This document shows positions 33,635-42,054 of a stretch of DNA of 64,000 nucleotides, piece by piece. The notes beneath the pieces were generated by a model. That model was not told the origin of the DNA. It worked only from the letters and a program-made list of their open reading frames with translations, and made no database searches. Position 1 is the stretch's first letter, and the number at the start of each line of letters is the position of its first letter. Made by a program: the position numbers and the translations under genes. The stretch lies in the NCBI GenBank assembly GCA_910578405.1, contig CAJTQO010000014.1:12795-76794 (forward strand). Direction: 5' to 3'. Source of the stretch: an uncultured Lachnospiraceae bacterium (GTDB lineage Bacteria; Bacillota; Clostridia; Lachnospirales; Lachnospiraceae).

Positions 33635-35995
33635 ATGGATTTGGAAATCGGAAGCATCTATGAAATGAATCCGGCCTTTGCGGGAATGGAAGCCGGGGAT
33701 GGCAAAGCAGTCGCAGCCGTGGGAGATTGCGGGCATACGCTTGCTTTGGCAGAGGTGAAAAAATACGGAAAGGAACATTGCGTTTATACGGGTTCATGCA
33801 GGGAAGCCATCGCATTGGCGCTTAGGAGTCTGGAGCGGCGGCCGGAAAAGACGGCCAGGCGTTGTCTTTTGCCCGCATATATGTGTGATACGGTTTTTCT
33901 TCCTTTTGTACGGGCTGGATGGGAAATCTTTTTTTACCATGTGGACAAAAAGCTGCAGCCGGAGATAGGGGAACTGCGCCGCTTGATGGAGGAGGTTAGG
34001 CCGGGACTGGCATTTATCCATTCCTATTACGGCGTAGACACATGGAAGGCGGCAAGAGGGCTGATTGCAAAGTGGAAGCGGCAGGGGGTATGCATTATGG
34101 AGGATGTGACCCAGTCGTATTATTTGGAAGGCGTTGGCACAGAGGCGGATTATGTGGTAGGGAGTCTGCGGAAGTGGTATCCGGTCCCGGATGGGGGTTT
34201 TATGGCTTCCAGAGAGGAAATTCCTGCGGACTGGCTGGAGGAACCTGCAGACTATATTCCGGTGCGGATAGAGGCTTTGACGGAGAAGTGGGCGTATTTG
34301 AAGGAGCGGACGCCCATGGAGGAAAAGAAAGAGAGGAAGGCCGGATTTTTAAAGAGAAACAGGGAAGCGGAAGAGAGATTGGAGCAGTATACCGGGATAA
34401 GCGGGATTTCCCAAGTGGCGGCACGGATTTTGCGCGATGTGGATGAGGGGGAGGCAAAAGCGCGCAGAGGCCGGAACTATCGGTATTTGTATGAAAAATT
34501 GTGTGGCAAAACACAGTTTACGCCTATGTTGGATGGCGCGGAATCCGGGCAGGGGGCGGCGCCGCTGTATTTTGCAGTTTACGTAAGGGAGCGGGACAGG
34601 CTGCAGGCATTTTTGACGGCGCATGATATTTACGCCCCTGTGCTTTGGCCAATAGGCAATGAAAATAAAGGCTTATTAACGGCAGAGGAGGCATATATTT
34701 ACGGGCATATGCTGGCGCTTCCCATAGACCAGAGGTATGGGCTGGCGCAGATGGAGCGTATTGCGGATGTAATGGAGGAGTATGAGCGGCAGACGAACGG
34801 TGCGGATGGAGTGGGGCGCCCGGCGGTTGGCGGACAGTTGATTGGCATTCGTGCGGATGCCAATGAGATAATAGCGACAGGGCATATTATGCGTTGCATT
34901 ACGATAGCGAAGCAGTTAAAGAGAATGGGAAACCGGGTGATTTTCTTTACGGCGGACGCTTATGGCTCTGAGTGGCTGGCGCAGGCTGGGATGGAGACAA
35001 TCTGCCTCCACAGTGAATGGAACCATATGGAGCGGGAACTTCCGCGGCTGCGTGAGGAATTGAAAAGGACAGGCTGTCGGAAACTGCTGGTGGATTCTTA
35101 CCAGGCAAATGCGCAATATTTTGAAAAGCTGCGTGATTTATGCAGGCTGGTTTATATAGATGATTGTTTTGACGGTGTTTATCCGGTGGATTTGCTTATT
35201 AATTATAATGCGTATTATGTACGTTTTCCTTATGAAAAGGTTTATAAGGAGAGGACAACGCTTTTACTTGGAACGGCTTATGCGCCGCTTCGAGAGGAAT
35301 TTGGACGGCGTATTCCCGTAGAGGGATATGATTTGCATAAGCCGCAGGCAGGGCAGGAGGCGCAGGCGCCGCACAGGATTTTGCCAGAGCCGGAAGCGGC
35401 AGGGGAACAGGGCGGGAAGCGGCTTCCGCCTGTGCAGGCTCAAAAAGAGGCGCGGAAGGCGCTGGCAGGAAAGCAGACGCTGTTAAGCGCAGGGGGCGGT
35501 GATCAATCTAACGCTCTTTTGGGGATTTTGGAAGAAGCGGTAAAGGACAGGGAGCTGCAGGACGTAATTTTCCATACGGTAGTTGGGAAATTCCATAAGA
35601 GCAGGGAAAAGATGGAAAGGCTGGCGGCAGCTTATCCCAATATCCGCCTGCATGAAAACGTAACGGATATGGCAGGGTTAATGGAGAAATGCAGTGCGGC
35701 GGTTTCCGCAGCGGGAACTATGCTGTTTGAATTAAGCGCCATGGGGGTGCCTGCCGTTTTTTTTGTAAGTGCGGATAACCAGCAGTACGACAGTGAATTT
35801 TTCGCCAAAGAAGAAAGGATGCTGTTTGCAGGGGATATCAGGACAAACAGGGAAAAATGCATCGGGGAAATATGCCGCGGCATAAAGAAGATTCTTCTGG
35901 ATGAGGAGCTGCAAAAGCGTATGAAAGCGGCGCTGCAGAAAGTAACGGATGGCAAGGGGGCGCAGCGGATTGCCCAGGCTGTTGCAGAGCTGTAG
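33635..35995 (+). CDS. pseG: Fusion: DegT-type aminotransferase - PseG UDP-sugar hydrolase
   Basis: This is a 786-residue two-domain protein. Residues 1-390 form a PLP-dependent DegT/DnrJ-like aminotransferase fold with IMEDVTQSYY (Asp157) and GSLRKWYPVPDGGF (Lys180 as the likely Schiff base). From about residue 395 it is PseG-like: GQLIGIRADANEIIATGHIM with the His of the GHxxRC active-site motif, VDSYQANAQYF, VYIDDCFDGVYPVDLLINYN, and a late SAAGTMLFELSAMGVPAVFF. PseG removes UDP from UDP-2,4-diacetamido-trideoxy-altropyranose. Between its two halves lies a Gln/Pro/Glu/Ala-rich insert (about 570-610). The aminotransferase substrate is unknown. PseG is normally a stand-alone protein of about 270-340 residues, so the fusion is unusual. 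It lies between a GT2 gene and pseF. Confidence 0.82.
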   Translation: MDLEIGSIYEMNPAFAGMEAGDGKAVAAVGDCGHTLALAEVKKYGKEHCVYTGSCREAIALALRSLERRPEKTARRCLLPAYMCDTVFLPFVRAGWEIFFYHVDKKLQPEIGELRRLMEEVRPGLAFIHSYYGVDTWKAARGLIAKWKRQGVCIMEDVTQSYYLEGVGTEADYVVGSLRKWYPVPDGGFMASREEIPADWLEEPADYIPVRIEALTEKWAYLKERTPMEEKKERKAGFLKRNREAEERLEQYTGISGISQVAARILRDVDEGEAKARRGRNYRYLYEKLCGKTQFTPMLDGAESGQGAAPLYFAVYVRERDRLQAFLTAHDIYAPVLWPIGNENKGLLTAEEAYIYGHMLALPIDQRYGLAQMERIADVMEEYERQTNGADGVGRPAVGGQLIGIRADANEIIATGHIMRCITIAKQLKRMGNRVIFFTADAYGSEWLAQAGMETICLHSEWNHMERELPRLREELKRTGCRKLLVDSYQANAQYFEKLRDLCRLVYIDDCFDGVYPVDLLINYNAYYVRFPYEKVYKERTTLLLGTAYAPLREEFGRRIPVEGYDLHKPQAGQEAQAPHRILPEPEAAGEQGGKRLPPVQAQKEARKALAGKQTLLSAGGGDQSNALLGILEEAVKDRELQDVIFHTVVGKFHKSREKMERLAAAYPNIRLHENVTDMAGLMEKCSAAVSAAGTMLFELSAMGVPAVFFVSADNQQYDSEFFAKEERMLFAGDIRTNREKCIGEICRGIKKILLDEELQKRMKAALQKVTDGKGAQRIAQAVAEL

Positions 35996-36064
35996 TGAGG
36001 GGACGCCGGGCATAAAACGGGATTTGGCTTTGCCGACAGCAGAGAAGCGGGAAAGGAAGATAGG

Positions 36065-36769
36065 ATGGGAGCAATAGCGATTATAACTGCCCGTGGCGGG
36101 AGTAAAAGAATACCGGGGAAGAATAAGAAGGAATTTTTGGGAAAGCCGATTCTTTGCTATTCCATAGAAGCCGCTCTGGCTTCCGGCATATTTGAAGAGG
36201 TTATGGTTTCCACGGACGATGAGGAAATTGCAAAGATAGCAAGGAAGGCCGGGGCGGCTACGCCCTTTATGAGAAGCGAAGCCACAGCCAATGACTTTGC
36301 CACAACGGACGACGTGTTAATGGAGGTATTGGAGGAATACGAAAGACGGGGCAGGGTGTTTGAGTATATGGCATGTATTTATCCCACAGCTCCCTTTGTG
36401 ACGGCGCAGAAGTTAAGGGACGCAATGGCGCTTTTAATAGAAAAGGATGCTTCCGGCGTTATGCCCGTGGTATGTTTTTCCTTTCCGCCTCAGAGAGGCA
36501 TGGTGGTGAAGGAAGGCAGGCTGCAGTACCGCTATCCGGAAAATGCCATGAAGCGGTCGCAGGATTTGGAAAAAATGTACCATGACTGCGGACAGTTTTA
36601 TTGTTATCATGTAGAGCGTTACCGGGCATGCAGGGGGGATTTGCCAGACGGCTATGTGCCAATGGACATACCGGAAACAGAGGTGCAGGACATAGACAAC
36701 CCCCTGGATTGGAAACTGGCGGAAATCAAATACCAGATGATGGCGGATGCGCATCTGGAACAGGAATAA
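36065..36769 (+). CDS. pseF: Pseudaminic acid cytidylyltransferase, PseF
   Basis: The 234-residue protein has the nucleotidyltransferase motif ITARGGSKRIPGKNKKEFLG (residues 8-27), VSTDDEEIAKIA, YPTAPFVTAQKL, and QDLEKMYHDCGQFYCY, the PseF/NeuA family pattern. It activates the nonulosonic acid with CTP to the CMP-sugar. Its last codons and stop are duplicated in the tandem repeats that fill the 288-bp gap before pseI. Confidence 0.9.
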   Translation: MGAIAIITARGGSKRIPGKNKKEFLGKPILCYSIEAALASGIFEEVMVSTDDEEIAKIARKAGAATPFMRSEATANDFATTDDVLMEVLEEYERRGRVFEYMACIYPTAPFVTAQKLRDAMALLIEKDASGVMPVVCFSFPPQRGMVVKEGRLQYRYPENAMKRSQDLEKMYHDCGQFYCYHVERYRACRGDLPDGYVPMDIPETEVQDIDNPLDWKLAEIKYQMMADAHLEQE

Positions 36770-37049
36770 ACAAACAGCATCTGCCCAGGGAATGAAGGAA
36801 GAGCGTGCGTGCGCGTTGCGGCAGGAGGAGTTTCCAAGGGAGGGGCATGAATAGGGCGGATGCGGAACAGGAATAAACAAACAGCATCCGCCCAGGGAAT
36901 GGAAGGAAGAGCGTGCGTGCGCGTTGCGGCAGGGGGAGCTTCCAAGGAAGGGGCATGAATAGGGCGGATGCGGAACAGGAATAAATAAACAGCATCCGCC
37001 CAGGGAATAGAGGGGGCATGAGTGGAGCGGATGCGCAACTGGAATGAGG
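36741..37049 (+). repeat. Hairpin-bearing tandem repeats between pseF and pseI
   Basis: A unit of about 108-113 bp begins with the last codons of pseF (GCGGATGCG...GAACAGGAATAA). It occurs at 36742-36854, again at 36855-36962, then as a copy with an internal deletion from 36963, and a fourth start near 37025. Copies 2 and 3 contain GGGCGGATGC (36854-36863; 36962-36971) and GCATCCGCCC (36884-36893; 36992-37001), a perfect 10-bp stem with a 20-nt loop. No T-tract follows. The last part precedes the pseI ribosome site. Confidence 0.88.
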
Positions 37050-37057
37050 AAAAACAG

Positions 37058-38110
37058 ATGGAAAGAAAGTTGAAAATAGGAAACCGTTATATCGGGGAGG
37101 GGGAGGCAACCTTTATGGTAGCCGAGCTATCAGCCAACCATTTGCAGGATTACCACCGGGCGGAGGAGTTGGTTCATGCGGCGAAGGAAGCTGGGGCTGA
37201 CGCCGTTAAACTGCAGACATACACGTCGGATACGATTACGATGGACTGCGATAATGATTATTTCCGGATTAAGCAGGGGACGATTTGGGATGGGACTACG
37301 TTTTATAAACTGTATCAGGAAGCCTATACGCCCTGGGAGTGGCAGCCTAAGCTGATGGAGCTGGCCAATGGGTTGGGAATGGAGTGTTTTTCTTCTCCCT
37401 TTGATTTTACGGCGGTGGATTTTATGGAAGAAATAGGGATGCCGGCTTATAAGGTGGCATCTTTTGAGATACAGGATATTCCTTTGATACGTAAAATTGC
37501 AAGGCTGGGGAAGCCGGTAATTATGGCCACGGGCATTGCTTACCTGGAAGATATTGATAGGGCAGTGAAGGTATGCCGGGAAGAAGGGAATGAACAGATT
37601 ATTCTGTTAAAATGCACTTCCACATACCCAACGCCATATGAAGATATGAATATAAAGGTAATCCCCCATATGGCGGAGGCGTTTAACTGTCTGACCGGGT
37701 TGTCGGATCACAGTATGGGAACGGCAGTGGCAGTGGCCAGCGTGGCATTGGGCGCAAGGATGATAGAAAAGCATTTTACCCTTGCACGGGCGGACGGCGG
37801 GCCGGATGCAGCTTTTTCCATGGAACCTGCCGAATTTAAGAAGATGACAGAGGAAGTGCGTATTGTGGAGAAAGCATTGGGCAGTGTCACCTATCAGTTG
37901 ACGGACAAACAGGAAAAAAGCCGGGAAGAGGGAAGGTCGCTGTTTGTAGTGAAGGATATGAAAGCAGGGGATGTTTTCACGGAGGAAAATGTGCGTTCTA
38001 TCCGTCCGGCCTTTGGTTTGCCGCCAAGACATTATGAGGAAACGCTGGGCAAGAAAGCGCGTGTGGATATCAGGCGGGGGACGCCGCTTTCCTGGGAGCA
38101 TGTGGAATAG
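37058..38110 (+). CDS. pseI: Pseudaminic acid synthase, PseI
   Basis: The 350-residue protein has the NeuB barrel: FMVAELSANHLQDYHRAEEL, AVKLQTYTSDTITM, MECFSSPFDFTAVDFM, KCTSTYPTPYEDMNIKVI and GLSDHSMGTAVAVASVALGA, followed by a C-terminal SAF (antifreeze-like) domain from about residue 285. PseI condenses the 6-deoxy-diacetamido-altrose with phosphoenolpyruvate to the nonulosonic acid. The Altro-type motifs (AELSANH, STYPTPYEDMN) favour PseI over legionaminate or sialate synthase. ATG 37058 has GAGG upstream. Confidence 0.92.
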   Translation: MERKLKIGNRYIGEGEATFMVAELSANHLQDYHRAEELVHAAKEAGADAVKLQTYTSDTITMDCDNDYFRIKQGTIWDGTTFYKLYQEAYTPWEWQPKLMELANGLGMECFSSPFDFTAVDFMEEIGMPAYKVASFEIQDIPLIRKIARLGKPVIMATGIAYLEDIDRAVKVCREEGNEQIILLKCTSTYPTPYEDMNIKVIPHMAEAFNCLTGLSDHSMGTAVAVASVALGARMIEKHFTLARADGGPDAAFSMEPAEFKKMTEEVRIVEKALGSVTYQLTDKQEKSREEGRSLFVVKDMKAGDVFTEENVRSIRPAFGLPPRHYEETLGKKARVDIRRGTPLSWEHVE

Positions 38111-38179
38111 CATAGAAGACGGCGTTTTTGCGTAAGCAATTCCCAACAGTTTCTTAAGAATAGGTGGGTGAATTTGGCA

Positions 38180-39535
38180 ATGGAAAAGAAGATGATGATT
38201 TTGGGCGCCAGCGCTTTGCAGACGCCAGCCATTAAGAAAGCAAAGGAATTGGGGTACCAGGTAATCGCTGTGGATTATGATAAAGATGCGGTGGGCTTTG
38301 CATTGGCGGATGTAAAGCTGGTGGTCAGCACCATGGACTTAGAAGAGGTTTATAGGCAGGCGCTGCATTACCGGCCGGAGGTGGTTCTTACTTCCGCCAG
38401 CGACGGCCCGGTGCGGACAGCGGCATATGTAAATGAAAAGTTGGGAAAACGGCCGGATTTGTCTTATGCGGATTCTTTCTGCGCCACGGTAAAAAGCGAT
38501 ATGAGAAGACGTTTGGAAGAGAACGGGGTACCGATTCCTAAATACTATGCCGTAGAGGATTTTGCCGGGTTTTGCGAGGCTGTGGAACGCCTGGGCGGAT
38601 ATTGCATAGTTAAACCTGCGGATAATGCGGGAAGCCGTGGAGTAACGCTGTTGGACAAAAGAAGGAGCGTTATGCAGCGGATGGACGAGGAAGGGCGGCA
38701 GGAAGGAAGAAAGGAGGGCCAGGGCTTCTGCGCGGATAAGGATGGGGCAGACGGGCTTTTCGGAACAGGGAATGCTGTGGCCGGCCAGGGCGGTGAAAGA
38801 GCCGGGGGCTTGGAAGCCGGGCTGGACGAAAAGGAATTGGAAGAAGTTTATGCATATAGCAGGAGCCATTCCAGGAATGGAATCGTGATGGTAGAGGAGT
38901 TTATGACAGGGCCGGAGGTGAGTGTGGAGGCTTTGACCGTGGAGGGGGAAACCAGCATCGTTACGGTGACGGATAAGCGCATTACCCCACCGCCTTATTT
39001 TGTGGAGCTGGCCCACTGTGAACCAAGTATGCTGGAAGAGGGGATATTGGAGCGGATACGGCAGGTGGCTTTGCAGGCAGTCCGGGCAATCCGGCTGCAA
39101 AACGGGCCTTCCCACACGGAAATTAAGGTCACGCCAAAGGGGCCAAAGGTGGTGGAACTGGCAGCCAGGCTGGGGGGGGATTTTATCACTTCCAAGCTGG
39201 TGCCGCTTTCCACTGGCGTGGATTTGGTGGGCGCTTCGGTGGAGCTGGCGGCAGGACAGAAAACGGATATACGACCCAAATGGCAGCGGGGGGCAGCGAT
39301 ACATTTTATTCCTGCCAAGGAGGGCGTGATACGAAGGATTTTTGTGCCGGAGGAGGCGTATGGGCTGGAAGGCGTGGAAGAGGTGGTATTTTATAAGAAA
39401 GCAGGGGAGCGGGCAGCGGGGATAAAATCCAGCAATGACCGTGTGGGACATATTATTACCAGTGCGGATACGCCAAAGAAAGCGATGGAAACAGGGGAAA
39501 AAGTTTTACGCCTAATCCAGGTGGAATGGGAATAA
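38180..39535 (+). CDS. ATP-grasp enzyme (carbamoyl-phosphate synthase/biotin carboxylase-like)
   Basis: The 451-residue protein has a pre-ATP-grasp Rossmann part (MMILGASALQTPAIKKAKEL), the ATP-grasp lid IVKPADNAGSRGVTLL, VMVEEFMTGPEVSVEAL, and the metal-binding HTEIKVTPKGPKVVELAARL. It should form an acyl phosphate and ligate an amine or carboxylate. Such genes are often found near nonulosonic acid genes, but the reaction here is not established. A Gly/Glu-rich low-complexity insert (about residues 170-215; nt 38690-38840) interrupts the ATP-grasp domain. ATG 38180 is preferred over an in-frame GTG at 38168. It follows pseI by 69 bp. Confidence 0.82.
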   Translation: MEKKMMILGASALQTPAIKKAKELGYQVIAVDYDKDAVGFALADVKLVVSTMDLEEVYRQALHYRPEVVLTSASDGPVRTAAYVNEKLGKRPDLSYADSFCATVKSDMRRRLEENGVPIPKYYAVEDFAGFCEAVERLGGYCIVKPADNAGSRGVTLLDKRRSVMQRMDEEGRQEGRKEGQGFCADKDGADGLFGTGNAVAGQGGERAGGLEAGLDEKELEEVYAYSRSHSRNGIVMVEEFMTGPEVSVEALTVEGETSIVTVTDKRITPPPYFVELAHCEPSMLEEGILERIRQVALQAVRAIRLQNGPSHTEIKVTPKGPKVVELAARLGGDFITSKLVPLSTGVDLVGASVELAAGQKTDIRPKWQRGAAIHFIPAKEGVIRRIFVPEEAYGLEGVEEVVFYKKAGERAAGIKSSNDRVGHIITSADTPKKAMETGEKVLRLIQVEWE

Positions 39536-39616
39536 AAAGCCGCCGGATATCCAGATGAAAACGGCAATTACGCAGAGGAAGACAATAAAACGGAAGGGTT
39601 GATAGGAGGACGGTTT

Positions 39617-39799
39617 ATGAAACGTTTTGAAAAAGTTTATAAACAGGGAACGATGGAGGTAACTGAGATATGGGTTGACACGGAAACAGGCGTGAATTAC
39701 GTGTTTCACAAAGATGGATACGCGGGGGGCTTTACGCCATTATTGGATAAAGAAGGAAAAACGGTCGTTACGCATGAAGCAAAAACAGTGAGATTGTAA
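39617..39799 (+). CDS. Small DUF6440-family protein
   Basis: The 60-residue protein (MKRFEKVYKQGTMEVTEIWV...) has the DUF6440 pattern 'IxVDxETGVNYxF...GYAGGFTPLLDKEGK'. There is no signal or membrane segment, and its function is unknown. ATG 39617 is preceded by TAGGAGGA at ideal spacing. It is followed by a 169-bp gap in which I see no clear site. Confidence 0.75.
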   Translation: MKRFEKVYKQGTMEVTEIWVDTETGVNYVFHKDGYAGGFTPLLDKEGKTVVTHEAKTVRL

Positions 39800-39968
39800 A
39801 GTTTCATTTGCTCAGCCGATTTTGTTTCGTTTAAGCGGTAACGTATAAACATAAAGTTAAAATGGAAAGTTTCGATTGGAAAGAAAGCGGCGCCGGCGGA
39901 AAACGAAAGCGTAGAGCAGCGGGGCGCAAGGAGGCGGCCTGCGGCAGGATGGGGGCAGTAAAAAGAAA

Positions 39969-41042
39969 ATGAAAGACCGGATATATGTCTGCCACACATA
40001 CTATCATGTATATGTGGCATGTTTAAAAGAGCTGAACCTTCCAAAAAAAGAGAGAGGGAAGGCGACGTTAGTGTTAAGCGTTATGTCCAATGACTTTGGC
40101 TGTCTGCAGGACAGGGCGCGAAGATGCGGGCTGTTTGAGGAAGTGCATATGTTTGACGAACAGGAAGATGTGAATTTCCCGGAGGTGATGAAGTACCATA
40201 CCGACCGGGGGAATTTGCTTCTGAATATGTTGGCCAGAATAAAATATACAAAACTTTTAGGGAAAATGCAGCAAGCGTATGTGCCTGTGGATTTTAAGGA
40301 GTATAAGGACGTTTTTGTCTTTTGTGATTCGGACCCAATCGGTTATTATCTGAGTTATAAAAAGATACCGTACCATGCGCTGGAGGATGGGCTGGACTGT
40401 ATCAGCACATACGATACGGCCAGATATGATAACCGGGGCCATTTTAAACTGAAAGCGTTTTTGGCTTCCCTAAATCTGATTTTTATCCAGAACGGATGGG
40501 CGAAGTATTGCCTGGATATGGAAGTGAACGATTTATCGGCGCTTCCTTACCCGTGTCCCAAATATGTGGAAAAGCCTCGCAGGGAATTGACCGAAGGGCT
40601 TGGGGAGGCGGAAAAGGAGACACTGGTTCGCTTATTTATTGAAAATATGGATGAAATACAAAAAAAACTGGATACAGGGGGGAAAAATAAGGTTCTGTTG
40701 TTGACGGAGCCTTTGTGCGGGCTGGATGTGAGGGAAAGGATTTTTAGGGATTGCATTGAACAGTATGGGAAACTGGACGGAGAAGAGTCTGTAGTGTTAA
40801 TTAAGCCCCATCCCCGGGATGCGCTGGATTACCGGAAGGCATTTCCGGAATATATTGTTTTGGACGGAAGGTTTCCCATGGAAGTGTTGAATTATATCAA
40901 AGGGCTGCGGTTCCGGCGGGTAATCTCCGTGTTTACGGTAGTTCATGCTATCCAGTTTGCGGAAGAGATTGTATATTTGGGGGAGGATTTTATGGATCAG
41001 TATGAGCCGCCGGAGATGCACCGTCAGAATGAGATGATTTAG
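39969..41042 (+). CDS. Putative glycosyltransferase, GT52/sialyltransferase-like (candidate nonulosonyl transferase)
   Basis: The 357-residue protein starts with DRIYVCHTYYHVYVACL, like the 'TPYH' N-terminus of GT52 sialyltransferases, and has ALEDGLDCISTY. A late SVVLIKPHPRDALDYR carries the His-Pro motif used by bacterial sialyl- and polysialyltransferases to bind CMP. RVISVFTVVHAIQFA follows, as in those GT-B folds. Together with the adjacent CMP-nonulosonate genes I infer a CMP-pseudaminate-dependent transferase. The family assignment is by motif only and could be another capsule-type GT-B. The start has only a weak ribosome site. Confidence 0.55.
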   Translation: MKDRIYVCHTYYHVYVACLKELNLPKKERGKATLVLSVMSNDFGCLQDRARRCGLFEEVHMFDEQEDVNFPEVMKYHTDRGNLLLNMLARIKYTKLLGKMQQAYVPVDFKEYKDVFVFCDSDPIGYYLSYKKIPYHALEDGLDCISTYDTARYDNRGHFKLKAFLASLNLIFIQNGWAKYCLDMEVNDLSALPYPCPKYVEKPRRELTEGLGEAEKETLVRLFIENMDEIQKKLDTGGKNKVLLLTEPLCGLDVRERIFRDCIEQYGKLDGEESVVLIKPHPRDALDYRKAFPEYIVLDGRFPMEVLNYIKGLRFRRVISVFTVVHAIQFAEEIVYLGEDFMDQYEPPEMHRQNEMI

Positions 41043-41079
41043 CAGGTGAGCTGCAGGCGGCGGTCAGAAGGAGAAGGGA

Positions 41080-42054
41080 ATGGATATGGACAGCAGAGGA
41101 AATATATTATATTTGGTCGTCCCATGCTATAATGAGGAAGAAGGGCTGGAACATGCGGCCAGAGTCATGAGGGATAAGGTGCGGCGGCTGGCGGCCGAGG
41201 GGCAAATATCCGGGAAGAGCAAAATCATGTTTGTAAATGACGGCAGCAGGGACGGCACCTGGAAGATTATTTCCGGGCTGTGTAAAGAGGACGCGGTGTT
41301 TTGCGGCATTTGCTTTTCCAGGAATTACGGACACCAGAGCGCAATCCTGTCCGGGATGCTGGAAGCGGCGAAACATGCGGATATGGCTGTGACGATAGAT
41401 GCGGATTTGCAGCAGGATATTGAGGCATTGGATCAATTTATTGCATGTTACCAAAGAGGTTGTGAGGTGGTGTATGGAGTGCGCAACAACAGAGACACGG
41501 ACGGTTTCTTTAAGAAAATGACGGCAACCGGGTTTTATAAGCTAATGGGGCTTTTGGGCTGCAATGTGATGCAGAACCATGCGGATTACCGTCTGTTGTC
41601 CAAAGCGGCCCTGCAGGCATTGATGGAATATAAAGAAGTGAATCTGTTTTTGAGGGGATTAATCCCTACCATGGGCTTTCCTTCGGATGTGGTTTATTTT
41701 GATGTGAAAAAGAGGGAGGCAGGGCATTCCAAATATACGTTAAAGAAGATGCTGGCTTTGGCAGTGGACGGGATTACTTCCATGAGCACCAGGCCGCTGC
41801 GGATGATAACGGTGTGGGGGTTTCTCGTAAGTATGTTCAGCATGGTGATGATTGTGGTATGCCTGGTGGACTGGATGATAGGAAAGAATGTGCAGGGGTA
41901 TACGACGACTCTTGTAGTATCGCTTTTAATGGGCGGACTGACGATTTTTTCCCTCGGTGTGGTAGGAGAATATGTGGGGAAGATTTACATGGAAACGAAA
42001 GCGCGTCCCCGCTATATTATTGAGGCGATAATCTGGAAGGAGGGGGAAGAGTGA
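41080..42054 (+). CDS. GT2 glycosyltransferase, DPM1/GtrB-like polyprenyl-phosphate glycosyltransferase
   Basis: The 324-residue protein has LYLVVPCYNEEEGLEHAA, VNDGSRDGTWK, FSRNYGHQSAILSGM and TIDADLQQDIEAL (D-x-D), then two C-terminal transmembrane segments (about 240-265 and 275-300) and GVVGEYVGKIYMETKARPRY. It should load a sugar on undecaprenyl phosphate. GGAG lies before ATG 41080. Its stop overlaps the GTG start of the deacetylase (GTGA at 42051), so the two are translationally coupled. Confidence 0.88.
   Translation: MDMDSRGNILYLVVPCYNEEEGLEHAARVMRDKVRRLAAEGQISGKSKIMFVNDGSRDGTWKIISGLCKEDAVFCGICFSRNYGHQSAILSGMLEAAKHADMAVTIDADLQQDIEALDQFIACYQRGCEVVYGVRNNRDTDGFFKKMTATGFYKLMGLLGCNVMQNHADYRLLSKAALQALMEYKEVNLFLRGLIPTMGFPSDVVYFDVKKREAGHSKYTLKKMLALAVDGITSMSTRPLRMITVWGFLVSMFSMVMIVVCLVDWMIGKNVQGYTTTLVVSLLMGGLTIFSLGVVGEYVGKIYMETKARPRYIIEAIIWKEGEE

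Noticed and set aside
36854..37001. Rho-independent terminators between pseF and pseI
   Set aside because: The hairpins have strong stems but no following T-tract, and pseI belongs to the same pathway. Termination here would separate pathway genes.
36652..37109. Minus-strand frames with repeated peptide blocks across the pseF-pseI gap
   Set aside because: They are translations of the tandem hairpin repeats in an antisense frame, with no ribosome site; the repeat itself explains them.
38339..39451. Long antisense frame of 370 codons opposite the ATP-grasp gene
   Set aside because: It is His/Pro/Arg/Cys rich, has no ribosome site, and lies wholly opposite a conserved gene. Such frames arise from the codon bias of the + strand gene.
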